NCBI RefSeq assembly: GCF_000687145.1 | Contig: NZ_JMFG01000023.1 | Location: 78,310-142,309 of the forward strand | Source: Thermoanaerobaculum aquaticum | Lineage (GTDB): Bacteria; Acidobacteriota; Thermoanaerobaculia; Thermoanaerobaculales; Thermoanaerobaculaceae | Reading direction: 5' to 3' | DNA: 64,000 bases | Part shown: positions 55,001 to 63,039 of the stretch, piece by piece | Numbering within the stretch: position 1 is the first letter of the stretch | Layout of the letters: every line of letters begins with the position of its first letter | Position numbers and translations under genes: made by a program | Notes under the pieces: model-generated | What the model was told of the DNA's origin: nothing | Databases searched by the model: none | Seen by the model: only the letters and a program-made list of their open reading frames with translations

Positions 55001-56143
55001 CACGTGGCCTCTGAAGTCCAGCAACATACGACTTGAGCCCACAACCTCGTTAAAAGCGGCGCAGATAGCGGAAGTCACGCTGGAGTCGAGAGACACAGTC
55101 TCGACCGGTTGGTTCGGTAGCAGTTCGTAGGCTCTCGCACGGTCCGTTGTGCCCAATGACCGATTCCCAAGCCACTCAAGCATTACTTCACCGGCCAATC
55201 GGCCAAGGCGCCCTAGAAGCCAACGGTTAGTGGGTGACAAAGACGGATCTTTGATTGCTGATCGTGCTGGGTCCTGAATAAAGGGTGCGTTGCAAGAGAA
55301 TGGGGTGTCAATCGCCACTCCGGTGGGCAACACAACGAACAGTCTCTGGGTCCCAGGCATACCGAGAACAATCTCAACGCGACTAGGTGGGAGGTGGAGA
55401 TCTTCCACATTCCGTTCCTGCCGAATCTCATCTAAAGCGTCCTTGGGCAGTGGTTCTTCTGGCGAGAAAAAGACCAAAACGTCATACTCATTCCGAGCAA
55501 CAAGCTTGAACCTTTCGGAACACTTAACTGGACCTTGACCCATACGTATTCTACGCAAGGTCGCACCATTGATAGTAATCTCAAGGATCGAGTTAAAAAA
55601 AAGCAAAGAGAACGGGCTCTCGGTCCAGTCTTGAAGGTTTTTCCTAAGTTCGTCGGCGCGGTGACGGTCCTTTACTTTAACGCAAACTCTAGTTACCTCG
55701 CAAGGTGGTGCATCGTTGATCCAGCTTGGTTCGGTGAAACGGCTGCGGTGGAAGCGAACAGCCAACGTAGGCGTGAGGAGTTCCACCGTGTCGCCAAGAC
55801 TAAAAAGAGATTTGAATCCGACGCCCCGGAATCCAATAGTGTGCAGCGTCCGCTTGTTCGAAAACCCGAAACGACAGAGAGAGGAGAAATCCTCTTCGTT
55901 AAAATCCCTTCCGTTGTGCTCAAAAACGAAATCGTCGTTTTGGAAAGACACACGCACTGCTTTGGCACCGGCGTCGTCGGCGTTCTGGAGAAGCTCGGAA
56001 AGCACATGGCGGGGACTCTGCACTTGGCCGAACAACTGCCTCCATGGCCCGGCCAACTCAGGATCATTTTCCAGTTGCTCCCAGCGGCGACAGGCACGTT
56101 CGCGCACCTTGGTGAAATAGGGCGGAAGTTTCCTTGCGCTCAT
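52007..56143 (-). CDS. Large sacsin/HSP90-like GHKL ATPase of the island operon
   Basis: The 1378-residue protein has a Bergerat-fold ATPase at its N-terminus. The N-box is ELLQNADDAGA (50-60), then FEHNGRDF at 74-81 (the DNG of HSP90 replaced by HNG), and the glycine lid IGFRGVGFKS (103-112). This resembles the sacsin N-terminal domain. The remaining 1200 residues are weakly recognisable, with a charged linker (about 1220-1260). Such ATPases occur beside helicases in defence loci, perhaps as nucleic-acid or chaperone-like switches (inference). ATG 56143 overlaps the helicase stop (ATGA). Codon choice is clearly more AT-rich than in the flanking chromosome. Confidence 0.82.
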   Translation of the reverse strand: MSARKLPPYFTKVRERACRRWEQLENDPELAGPWRQLFGQVQSPRHVLSELLQNADDAGAKAVRVSFQNDDFVFEHNGRDFNEEDFSSLCRFGFSNKRTLHTIGFRGVGFKSLFSLGDTVELLTPTLAVRFHRSRFTEPSWINDAPPCEVTRVCVKVKDRHRADELRKNLQDWTESPFSLLFFNSILEITINGATLRRIRMGQGPVKCSERFKLVARNEYDVLVFFSPEEPLPKDALDEIRQERNVEDLHLPPSRVEIVLGMPGTQRLFVVLPTGVAIDTPFSCNAPFIQDPARSAIKDPSLSPTNRWLLGRLGRLAGEVMLEWLGNRSLGTTDRARAYELLPNQPVETVSLDSSVTSAICAAFNEVVGSSRMLLDFRGHVFSAGSCISVPEKLYRVWDPPQIAEVFRPETGGARRNVLCGAVSDDQRKRLASWGWLEHWEEDRLVQCLENNPRVPRPPDDKLLLLWSVVQKSVPWSYRGTGRIRQLSIAPIQGSDVLAPAESTVRLPSKKETLSDDAWRFLEELVRTVDPDWLRFLGKKKEQPNEESEAALELLEDIGLDRPSPTDAVAVQACEALFAQSDVSLTEHVQMAQLLAALDAKAPLQFRAITRDGKSRRLSEGLVVPYLPGSEELYPEDWAAAHLLHEAYWNEFRLCTRRQWEDWVASEKSGFWPFAPLVRQQGRINSRDGLKKELRRRNVDPPGMFPYVTENFVIVDYDFDSHLLEHWEKKAESDDEYWGRIAEAVIRAPSFYWDSRVEAIISQISTSWNQREVARAPAAWIVRFWSQNCLPDTWGKVRVPAELYLRSPETEPLQDVEPFVRGDLDTEQTEPLLRLLGVRDTLAGVDKLLGRIRALAQEPAPSRLLPEIGKWYRALDKAMLQCGEEEMEQVRQAFAGEALILTSDLKWARASEVFQYESAEIGPEIPVVHPAMNEVRLWAYVGVCERPTPELMLKWLQNLPSGRQLDQTLRRRVSGILQRYPLEVWDTCHHWLSLDGRWTPVAQLKYRISRNSAEPRVAFFPQVKAATADLRMVLSLDPCKVQPFAALTDLETSVEFQLIQDPVTIGQPSQPDWIVALARELQRVRFDDENKTHHIRQTAAELEKLRWQPVAQGSIRVTPYLNGSPAGEARALDVFWHRKRGAIYVADGKAARHFEALVTELARPFGHERITESIRACIGREYEFIVEYLREHLPLDLDGSGIREEQGQDARVNEDETNPQGLAAEDEVALPAEPEDEGEGEHIIRSVPKRKRRLAVFWKFANAKGFRWDKTKKVFVHDDGHIITRDGRAWLCLTGNGNPVSYWVAKQPLERGVEIPAEIWEHFKFEPEHWSLIVPNSESSVREIRGVDLLRMVENQEVVVSPAQYRLRKGNHDDDLVR

Positions 56144-59100
56144 GATGGTGGGCTCCCTCGAGCAAGAAGCTCACTGACACTGTAATTCACGCTGGTCACG
56201 CCGAAATCTGGCTCGCACCCAAAAGGCCGGCGTATGTAATGGACCCGATACTCGTTATCTTCCAAGAACTCAACGATAGCGAGAATGTAGTTTTCCGGTC
56301 TGTTAAGCGAGGTTAGAATTTCGTTACGGGTTACTGTAATCGAATTCGCTCCGGCCACCCTCCCTTTTACCTCGATAAACCGCAGACGCCCGGTTCGTGG
56401 ATCACGGCTTTCTATGTCGTAGCCGAGTTGCTCTCGCTCGCGATCCACGGGCTCGTAACCCAGCCGTCGCTCTATCTCCATCACAATGGCCCGGGCACGA
56501 GCGGCTGAAGCTTGGGTATCCACGGGGCTCGTGCTGACAGGTAAGGTCTTGCTCTGCATCTTTGCCAGAAGGCCTGCAGGCACTACAACGAACCCCCCAA
56601 CCACAACTGGTGGGAGGGGAGAAATCTGGGCTTCAAGTTCCAGTTGCGCCATGCGCTTTTTGAGTCGGGCAGCAAGGTCGTCAGCTCGACGCCGGGCCTC
56701 TTCGGAGTTGAGCCGGGCCGCAGGCTTTCCTGCCAGCTCCTGAAGGCGGAGCTCCTGCGCCCGGTGGTCCCAGTAGGCAATTTCCTTGGTGAGACGGTCT
56801 TTCACAGCCGCTCGGGTTTTTTCCACCCACTCTAGACGACGCCGGCGAACCTCTTCAAGATGCTCTGGCACCACCTCAGTCACGGCGTACTCCTGCGCCC
56901 GATTTTCCAGATCGTTCGTGATCCAGCTGCACTCAGGCCGAGACAGGATATCCAAGGCAGAAGGCTCGTCCTCCCGCAGGGGGCGATAATCCAGATAAGG
57001 AGCGAATCCGGCGTGACGCGCCTGACCTTCAGCATCCAACTCCACGTAAAGCAGGCGGCGGGAGACCACCCGGGGTTCTCCAGAGCGAGTTTTGCTCGCA
57101 TCTTGCAAAGACTGTTCAAGGTAGAAAACGATGCGCGGTTTGTCGCTCATATCTCGCTCGTCTACAAGGACCGCTCCGCGCCTCAAGAGTTCGCGGTGAC
57201 GCTCTAAAGTTAGATCAATGACCGCGTCCAGCAACGGGTGACCTGGGCACACAAATGCAGCAAGCGGCTGACCCGGCAGAGCAATTAGGTCTTTTTCGAA
57301 AGTTATACGCTCGTAACGAGAAAGAACCGGCTCGCGGGCGCCAATGAGCCGGTCCCTTTGACGAATGGCTGCCGGCACATGGGTCACTTCGTAACGACGG
57401 TGTTCCCGCTGGCGCAGGCTACCGCCCAAGCGCCGGAAGGCCTCGAGGAAAAACGACTCAATATAGTGCGGCTGCAGTCGCCGTGCCGCAGCACGCTCCA
57501 TGTCCTCACGAATTCGGCGGAGTCGGTCAGAGTCAATAATTTCTTGCACCAAGGCGCGCTCTTCAACGAGATCTTGCAAACGCGCCGGGTCAAAAGCTTG
57601 GTCAATGGCGCGAGTAAGCCGTGTTCTCACCTCGGGTCGCTCACCGCTGCGTATGGCCTCAATAAGAAGATCGCGAAGGGGCTTGCCTTCAAACTGAAGT
57701 TTCCCCAGGACATCAAAGACTTTACCCCCGAGAGCCTTGCGAGCTTCCTCGAGTTTTCGCAGTAACGTGTGGTAGACGTCGCCTTCACGGGTCTCAATGG
57801 CTACGAGGTTCCACAAATGGCAGGGCTCTGTCTGGCCGATTCGGTGGATCCGACCGAAACGCTGTTCCAGGCGATTTGGGTTCCAGGGAAGATCGTAATT
57901 CACCATAAGATGAGCCCGCTGAAGGTTGATTCCCTCGCCTGCGGCATCGGTAGCTACAAGGACCCGCACCTCGGGATCATGTAAAAAAGCCTCTTGGGCC
58001 TTCATGCGTTCTTCCCGCCCCATGCCACCATGAATCGCTACCACCGCGCGATGCCGCCCCAGCAGTGTGGAGATGCGTTCGACCAGGTAATTGAGGGTGT
58101 CCCGATGTTCAGTGAAAATCACGAGTTTTTGGCCTGCCGAGGCAAGCTGCCTCACAGGATTGGCATCCTGAGTTGAAGAACCCCCTTCCACCTGCTGGCC
58201 AGCTTTTGGGGTAAAAAGCTCCTGCAGGAGATTGGCCAACTCTTGCCATTTCCGATCCTCGCCACTGCTGCGAACCCTTTGAGCCAGACGTTCCAAGCGC
58301 TTGAGAATTTCAATCTCCGCTCGAAGCTCTTCAATTGTTCGAGCAGCCGTTGCCTGATCTACGACCTCTTCCTCTTTAGCACTCACCTCGGCGTCTGGCG
58401 CATCTTCAAGATCCTCCAGTTCGTCCGGTTCCAAGGTGAGTGCGAAAGCGCCAGATATAGTTACGGCGCCCCCGCGGTGCAGCAGCTCCACTTCCCGCAA
58501 TCGGCTCTCCAAGCGCTCGCGCCGGCGCTTGAGAGACTGGTAAATAGCCTCCGGCGAGGACGCCAACCGGCGCTGCAGGATGGTGAGGGCAAATCCAACG
58601 GTTCCAGCACGCTTTTCGTCTTCTAAGGCGTCCGCACGGTTGAACTCTTCGCGGACATAGTTGGTAACTTCCTTGTAAAGGTGAGCCTCCTGGTCCGAGA
58701 GTTTATAAGGAACTGTGTGGGCAAAGCGTTCTGGAAGAAGCGGCGTTCCGTCGAATTTTACCAGCTTTTCCTTGACCACCCGCCGCATGATGTCGGAAAT
58801 ATCCACCTGGTGGACACCGTTTCGGAAACGACCTTCAAAGCGGTCCCCGTCCAAAAGAGCTAAGAACAGCTGAAAATCTTCTTCCTTGCCGTTGTGCGGC
58901 GTGGCGGTCAGTAGCAAAAAGTGCCTGGTTGCGCTAGAAAGAAGCTGGCCCAACTTGTAACGCTTTGTGTATTTTACCTCCCCGCCAAAAAAAGTAGCGG
59001 ACATTTTGTGCGCTTCGTCTACCACCACCAAATCCCACCGGCACTCCGGCGCACTCAATCTGGCCTGCACCTTTTCATCTCTGGCGCACTTGTCAAGTCG

Positions 59101-59712
59101 AGCAATAACCAGGTCGTTCTCGAGAAACCAGTTGCCGGTGCGCGCAGCTTCGAGTTTGTCGTTGGTGACAATTTCGAACGGCAGCTGGAAGCGGCGGTAT
59201 AACTCGTCCTGCCATTGTTCAACTAGGCTTCCAGGGCAGACCACCAGACATCGCTGAACGTCGCCTCGAACGAGAAGCTCCTTTATCAACAAGCCTGCCA
59301 TTATGGTCTTTCCCGCACCAGGGTCATCGGCGAGGAGAAAGCGCAAGGGTTGGCGCGGTAGCATTGATTCATATACGGCCGTAATCTGGTGCGGAAGGGG
59401 CTCCAATAACGAAGTGTGAACAGCTAACAAAGGGTCAAATAAGTATGCCAAGCGAATGCGATGGGCCTCCATCAGAAGCCTAAAAAGCGCGCCGTCACCG
59501 TCAAACTGCCACGGGCGGCCCTGCTCTACCAATTCAAGCCGATGTTCCTCATCGCGGTACAGAAGAACATTCCCAACGCGCCCATCCGGATCCTTGTAGG
59601 TCAGTTCTACGACATCGCTCCCAAACCATTTCACATGGACCACGGTGACAAGCCTGTCCGGTAAGACTCCCCGCAACACAGCGTTTGACCGTAAATCCTC
59701 GAGTTTAAGCAT
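56140..59712 (-). CDS. SNF2-family helicase with DUF3883-like C-terminus
   Basis: The 1190-residue helicase has motif I ADDPGAGKT (128-136), motif II DEAH (232-235), motif III LTATPHNGK, and the second RecA-like domain with FTEHRDTLNYL, AGEGINLQRA and QRFGRIHRIGQ. The C-terminus (about 1070-1190: GYDIESRDPRTGRLRFIEVK) has the DUF3883/NOV pattern, related to restriction-endonuclease-like folds with an E-x-K end. HepA/DrmD-type helicases translocate on duplex DNA. It is first in the operon. ATG 59712 lacks a strong Shine-Dalgarno, and TATAAA lies about 25 nt upstream on the minus strand. It is likely the motor of the system. Confidence 0.88.
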   Translation of the reverse strand: MLKLEDLRSNAVLRGVLPDRLVTVVHVKWFGSDVVELTYKDPDGRVGNVLLYRDEEHRLELVEQGRPWQFDGDGALFRLLMEAHRIRLAYLFDPLLAVHTSLLEPLPHQITAVYESMLPRQPLRFLLADDPGAGKTIMAGLLIKELLVRGDVQRCLVVCPGSLVEQWQDELYRRFQLPFEIVTNDKLEAARTGNWFLENDLVIARLDKCARDEKVQARLSAPECRWDLVVVDEAHKMSATFFGGEVKYTKRYKLGQLLSSATRHFLLLTATPHNGKEEDFQLFLALLDGDRFEGRFRNGVHQVDISDIMRRVVKEKLVKFDGTPLLPERFAHTVPYKLSDQEAHLYKEVTNYVREEFNRADALEDEKRAGTVGFALTILQRRLASSPEAIYQSLKRRRERLESRLREVELLHRGGAVTISGAFALTLEPDELEDLEDAPDAEVSAKEEEVVDQATAARTIEELRAEIEILKRLERLAQRVRSSGEDRKWQELANLLQELFTPKAGQQVEGGSSTQDANPVRQLASAGQKLVIFTEHRDTLNYLVERISTLLGRHRAVVAIHGGMGREERMKAQEAFLHDPEVRVLVATDAAGEGINLQRAHLMVNYDLPWNPNRLEQRFGRIHRIGQTEPCHLWNLVAIETREGDVYHTLLRKLEEARKALGGKVFDVLGKLQFEGKPLRDLLIEAIRSGERPEVRTRLTRAIDQAFDPARLQDLVEERALVQEIIDSDRLRRIREDMERAAARRLQPHYIESFFLEAFRRLGGSLRQREHRRYEVTHVPAAIRQRDRLIGAREPVLSRYERITFEKDLIALPGQPLAAFVCPGHPLLDAVIDLTLERHRELLRRGAVLVDERDMSDKPRIVFYLEQSLQDASKTRSGEPRVVSRRLLYVELDAEGQARHAGFAPYLDYRPLREDEPSALDILSRPECSWITNDLENRAQEYAVTEVVPEHLEEVRRRRLEWVEKTRAAVKDRLTKEIAYWDHRAQELRLQELAGKPAARLNSEEARRRADDLAARLKKRMAQLELEAQISPLPPVVVGGFVVVPAGLLAKMQSKTLPVSTSPVDTQASAARARAIVMEIERRLGYEPVDREREQLGYDIESRDPRTGRLRFIEVKGRVAGANSITVTRNEILTSLNRPENYILAIVEFLEDNEYRVHYIRRPFGCEPDFGVTSVNYSVSELLARGSPPS

Positions 59713-60364
59713 AGAGGAACCTTTTTTCCGTGCCTTTATAATGTGCCGACATGGCGACTCTCACCGTTCTTTGCATCGCCCTTAAACCGCCCCAGATAGC
59801 CGCAAAGAAATACACCGCTCTTCAAACGAACCAGCTGTCCCCACCCCAGACAGACGCTCCACCTTTTCACAGTTATGTTAACGGAACCTGTGGTAAAGGC
59901 AAGCACGCGTCCTAATTTAGTCTGAGACCAGAAGAAGACTTCTAAGCCAGCGTTCATGGCTGCCCACCCACCTTCGGGCCGGCAGACCGTTTTCCTTCAA
60001 TGACAGACCACCCACCACGGACCCTAGGCGGCCACCAACCCCCTCGACGAGACCAAAGGTTCACACCTATAGCTTCGCCAGGAGCCCTCTCACAGGTAGA
60101 ACAGGAGTTGGCAGTTTAGCGCAGTTCCTTGTACTTCGGGAATCTACGGTGGAGGAGCTTGCCGGCAAAGCGTAGCCGCTGGCTGGGGCTCCGGTTTTGC
60201 AGCTACAACCGATTTACATCCTTGGCGGTGTGCCTCTTGCTGGCTTCAGGTGACCTTTTTCAGCACCGTGCAGACGGATGCGCAGATGGGGCCGCCGATG
60301 TTGAAGGTGGCCGCCGGTCAGGCCTTGATTTTACTCAGGACTCTGAGTAAAGTTACTCAGAGCT
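59713..60364. other. 652-bp gap with ATPase-tail and thiolase-end remnants
   Basis: The left 400 bp hold the helicase promoter region and nothing else I can support; a 73-codon minus-strand frame (59736-59957) is too weak to call. Positions about 60115-60247 resemble the 3' end and downstream of the truncated ATPase at 61.6-62.0 kb (shared core GAGCTTGCCGGCAAAG at 60161). Positions 60248-60315 are a near copy of the thiolase 3' end. The right end holds the next ATPase promoter. Confidence 0.6.
60248..60315 (-). repeat. Duplicated fragment of the thiolase 3' end
   Basis: This segment matches 63042-63109, the last codons of the thiolase gene, with about five differences over 68 bp and in the same orientation. 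A more decayed relative lies near 62085-62130 (about 70 percent identity over 47 bp). Confidence 0.8.
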
Positions 60365-60371
60365 ATGAGTA
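60325..60371 (+). promoter_or_regulatory. Promoter with two operator-like palindromes
   Basis: -35 TTGATT (60325-60330), 17-bp spacer, -10 TAAAGT (60348-60353). A perfect dyad TTACTCAG-N4-CTGAGTAA (60331-60350) fills the spacer. A second dyad TACTCA-N6-TGAGTA (60354-60371) covers the start codon at 60365. Centres are 22 bp apart, two helical turns. This is a strong autorepression arrangement. Confidence 0.7.
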
Positions 60372-61564
60372 CGCTCCATTTCCGCCGCCCCCAGGCCCAG
60401 GAGCTAGCCAGCCGACTGGCCGAGCGCCGACGGTTTATTCAAATCGTGGCGGGGCCGCGGCAGGTGGGTAAGACGACCCTGGTCCAGCAAGTAACCGAGG
60501 ATTTGGGCGTGCCGGTGCGCTACGCCAGCGCCGATGAACCCAGCCTGCGGGGGCCGGAATGGGTCGCCCAACAATGGGAAGCGGCGCGGCTGGCTGCAGG
60601 TTCTCATGGGGCCATTTTGGTTTTGGATGAAGTGCAGAAGGCCATCGGCTGGGCCGAGTCGGTCAAACGCCTGTGGGACGAAGACACCCGTCGCGGTTGT
60701 CCGCTTAAGGTGGTGCTGCTGGGCTCCTCCCCGCTTTTGGTGCAACGAGGGCTTACCGAAAGCCTGGCCGGGCGTTTTGAAATGCTGCGCTTGCCCCATT
60801 GGTCTTTTGCCGAAATGCGCGAGGCATTTGGGTTTTCCTTGGAAGAGTACGTTTACTTTGGCGGCTATCCGGGCGCAGCAAGCCTCATTTCAGAACCCAA
60901 CCGCTGGCGGCGTTACATTTTGGACTCCCTGGTGGAAACCACCTTGGCCCGGGATGTGTTGCTTTTGACGCGCGTGGACAAGCCTGCTTTGCTCCGCCGG
61001 CTCTTCGAGCTGGGTTGCCGTTACTCAGGACAGGTGCTCTCGTACACGAAAATGCTGGGGCAGTTGCACGATGCCGGAAATACCGTCACCCTCGCCCACT
61101 ACGCTCAGCTCCTCGCCCACGCCGGGCTCTTGGTGGGCCTTGAGAAGTTTTCCGCCCGGGCCGTGCGCCAGCGAAGCTCGAGCCCCAAATGGCAGGTGCT
61201 CAACACCGCTTTAGCGAGCGCTCTCAGTGGCCTTTCCTTCACCCAGGCCCGAGAGGACCGGGAGTTTTGGGGCCGGCTGGTGGAGTCGGCGGTGGGCGCC
61301 CATTTGGCCAACGCTGCCGCAATCGGTGAGTGCGAGCTCTTCTACTGGCGGGAAGGCGACCGCGAGGTAGATTTTGTCCTCCGCGCCGGCAACCAGGTTG
61401 TGGCCATCGAGGTGAAAACGAGCAGTTCGTCTTCCGTGCCATCGGGTCTTGGCGCATTTGTAAAAGCGTTCAAGCCCAACCGCACGCTGTTAGTTGGCCC
61501 GGAAGGCATTTCCCTGGAAGACTTCCTGCTCACTCCGGTCCAGCATTGGTTTGAAGAGCCATAG
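60365..61564 (+). CDS. AAA_14/DUF4143 ATPase, intact
   Basis: The 399-residue protein has Walker A AGPRQVGKTTLVQQV near 30-44, Walker B AILVLDEVQKAIGWAE near 83, and the sensor segment VLLGSSPLLVQRGLTESLAGR. The C-terminal DUF4143 region has an endonuclease-like core (ELFYWREGDREVDFVL, then VVAIEVKTSSSS), a D-(x)-ExK pattern as in PD-(D/E)XK folds. These ATPases are common in accessory regions but their function is not established. ATG 60365 lies inside a palindromic operator next to a good promoter. It is the best-preserved of three such genes here. Confidence 0.85.
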   Translation: MSTLHFRRPQAQELASRLAERRRFIQIVAGPRQVGKTTLVQQVTEDLGVPVRYASADEPSLRGPEWVAQQWEAARLAAGSHGAILVLDEVQKAIGWAESVKRLWDEDTRRGCPLKVVLLGSSPLLVQRGLTESLAGRFEMLRLPHWSFAEMREAFGFSLEEYVYFGGYPGAASLISEPNRWRRYILDSLVETTLARDVLLLTRVDKPALLRRLFELGCRYSGQVLSYTKMLGQLHDAGNTVTLAHYAQLLAHAGLLVGLEKFSARAVRQRSSSPKWQVLNTALASALSGLSFTQAREDREFWGRLVESAVGAHLANAAAIGECELFYWREGDREVDFVLRAGNQVVAIEVKTSSSSSVPSGLGAFVKAFKPNRTLLVGPEGISLEDFLLTPVQHWFEEP

Positions 61565-61600
61565 CCGAGCGCCCTTTCGGTACGGCGGCACCACGCACCC

Positions 61601-61634
61601 TTGCAAAAAACGCATCGTAATGCTTCTTTTGCAA
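61601..61634. repeat. Inverted repeat ahead of the truncated ATPase
   Basis: Arms TTGCAAAAAACGCAT and ATGCTTCTTTTGCAA pair at 13 of 15 positions around CGTA. The repeat ends 2 nt before ATG 61637, an operator-like position. Confidence 0.6.
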
Positions 61635-61636
61635 GG

Positions 61637-61999
61637 ATGATTGAGCGCACGCTAATGCCGACCCTGCTCAACGCCCTGGCTGAGGCTCAAGCGGTTTGCC
61701 TGGTGGGGCCACGCCAGGTTGGCAAAACCACCTTAGCTCTGGAAGTGGCCCGGAAGCCTGGAGGACATGACCTGGATTTGGAGTCGGAGGTGGACCGGGC
61801 AAAGCTTTCGGAAGGCGAAGCCTACCTTTCCCGCCACCTTCACCGGCTTGTGGTGTTGGACGAAGTGCTCCGTACCCCAGAGCTCTTCCCCGTGCTTCGC
61901 GTGCGCATTGACCGCGCCCGCCGAAAGGACTGGACAGCCGGGCGGTACCTTTTGCTGGGCTCTGCGGCGCTGGTGAGGGAGCTTGCCGGCAAAGGGTAG
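61637..61999 (+). pseudogene. Truncated AAA_14/DUF4143 ATPase
   Basis: The frame gives 120 residues with an intact Walker A (CLVGPRQVGKTTLALEVA) and Walker B-like RLVVLDEVLRTPELF. It then stops after GRYLLLGSAALVRELAGKG, where full-length relatives continue for 250 residues or more. The C-terminal DUF4143 domain is therefore absent. The tail and the following 100 bp have a decayed duplicate at about 60115-60247. It is most likely a gene remnant, although a short product could still be expressed from its own operator-like repeat. Confidence 0.75.
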
Positions 62000-62250
62000 C
62001 CGCTGGCCGCGGTTCCGGTGTTGCGGCTACAACGGACATTACGCCCCTGGTGGCGTGCGTCTTGGCGTTTTCAAGTGGCTCTTTTGAGCACCGGGCAGGG
62101 TAAAGCACAAATGGGTTTGAGGGCCACGGCAAATTCAGGACTTCTCACCCAAATCTCTGTGGGGGGCTTGTCCGAAAGGCTCCTACCTGCAGGCTTTAAT
62201 GCTTCCGACAGCAAGCAGGTAGAATAGCTGTGCACAGGTGGGCGGAGGCC

Positions 62251-62484
62251 ATGACGATGCGGTTCACAAGGATAACCGTAAACCCCAACCAGATGGGCGG
62301 GGTGCCGTGCATTCGCGGCTTGCGTATCCCGGTGGCTACCGTGGTGGCCATGGTGGCTGACGGTATGTCGGAAGCTGAGATCCTGCAAGCCTACCCCGAC
62401 CTGGAGCCGGAGGACATCCAAGAGGCTCTTCGTTACGCCGCTGAGGCCGTGCGGGAACGTGAGCTCCCTTTGGCTGTGTCGTGA
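62251..62484 (+). CDS. DUF433 antitoxin
   Basis: The 77-residue protein matches DUF433 (VapB-like) antitoxins: the opening [17 protein letters not shown], then an HTH-like region ([20 protein letters not shown]) and [16 protein letters not shown]. Such proteins bind DNA and neutralise the partner toxin. ATG 62251 is preceded by GGAGG. TAGAAT at 62220-62225 is the likely -10. Its stop overlaps the toxin start (GTGA), as is usual for coupled toxin-antitoxin pairs. Confidence 0.88.
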   Translation: MTMRFTRITVNPNQMGGVPCIRGLRIPVATVVAMVADGMSEAEILQAYPDLEPEDIQEALRYAAEAVRERELPLAVS

Positions 62485-62873
62485 AGTTTCTTGTCGATAA
62501 CGCCCTGTCACCGGTGGTCGCGGAGCAACTGCGGCGACACGGCTTTGATGCGGTGCATGTCCGCGACTATGGGCTACAACAGGCTGAAGATATCGAGGTG
62601 TTCAACCGTGCCGCGAAAGAGGGCCGGGCTGTGCTTTCGGCTGACACCGACTTCGGTACCCTTTTGGCCCTTCGCCAAGAGCGCTACCCCTCAGTGATCT
62701 TGTTCCGCCGCCCCTCCAGCCGACGCCCGGAAGAACAGGTGGCACTGCTTTTAGCAAACTTGCCCAGCATCGCTGCAGCCGTAGAATCTGGGTGTGTCGC
62801 TGTCTTCGAGGAGAAACGCATTCGCCTCCGCATGTTGCCAATCGGAGGAAGCGAGCTACCACCCGAGCCCTGA
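62481..62873 (+). CDS. DUF5615 PIN-like toxin
   Basis: The 130-residue PIN-like protein starts [10 protein letters not shown] and carries further acidic positions in VRDYG and [12 protein letters not shown], the layout of DUF5615 nucleases, which probably cleave RNA. GTG 62481 overlaps the antitoxin stop. With the DUF433 gene it forms a type II toxin-antitoxin module. About 165 bp separate its stop from the thiolase 3' end on the opposite strand. It lies within the stretch bracketed by thiolase-end duplicates. Confidence 0.88.
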   Translation: MKFLVDNALSPVVAEQLRRHGFDAVHVRDYGLQQAEDIEVFNRAAKEGRAVLSADTDFGTLLALRQERYPSVILFRRPSSRRPEEQVALLLANLPSIAAAVESGCVAVFEEKRIRLRMLPIGGSELPPEP

Positions 62874-63039
62874 CACCAACGCCGCGCTGAAGGGCTCGGC
62901 GCAAAGCGGGAAACCACTTCGGGAACGACCGGCAATTCGCCCTGAAATCGCGGCAACCACGCGGCTACCGCGTACATCGCTCTCTGCTGTGCGCCAAACG
63001 GCTTGCCCCCGCAGAGGCCAGCGTGGGGAAAGTCAGCTT

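Noticed and set aside
44197-59712. Island operon as canonical BREX or DISARM
   Set aside because: No PglZ, BrxA/B, DrmB (DUF1998) or PLD (DrmC) component is present; only the helicase and methylase are loosely comparable.
59736-59957. 73-codon minus-strand frame upstream of the helicase
   Set aside because: A purine-rich stretch precedes it, but no family, no conserved composition and no coupling to a neighbour supports it.
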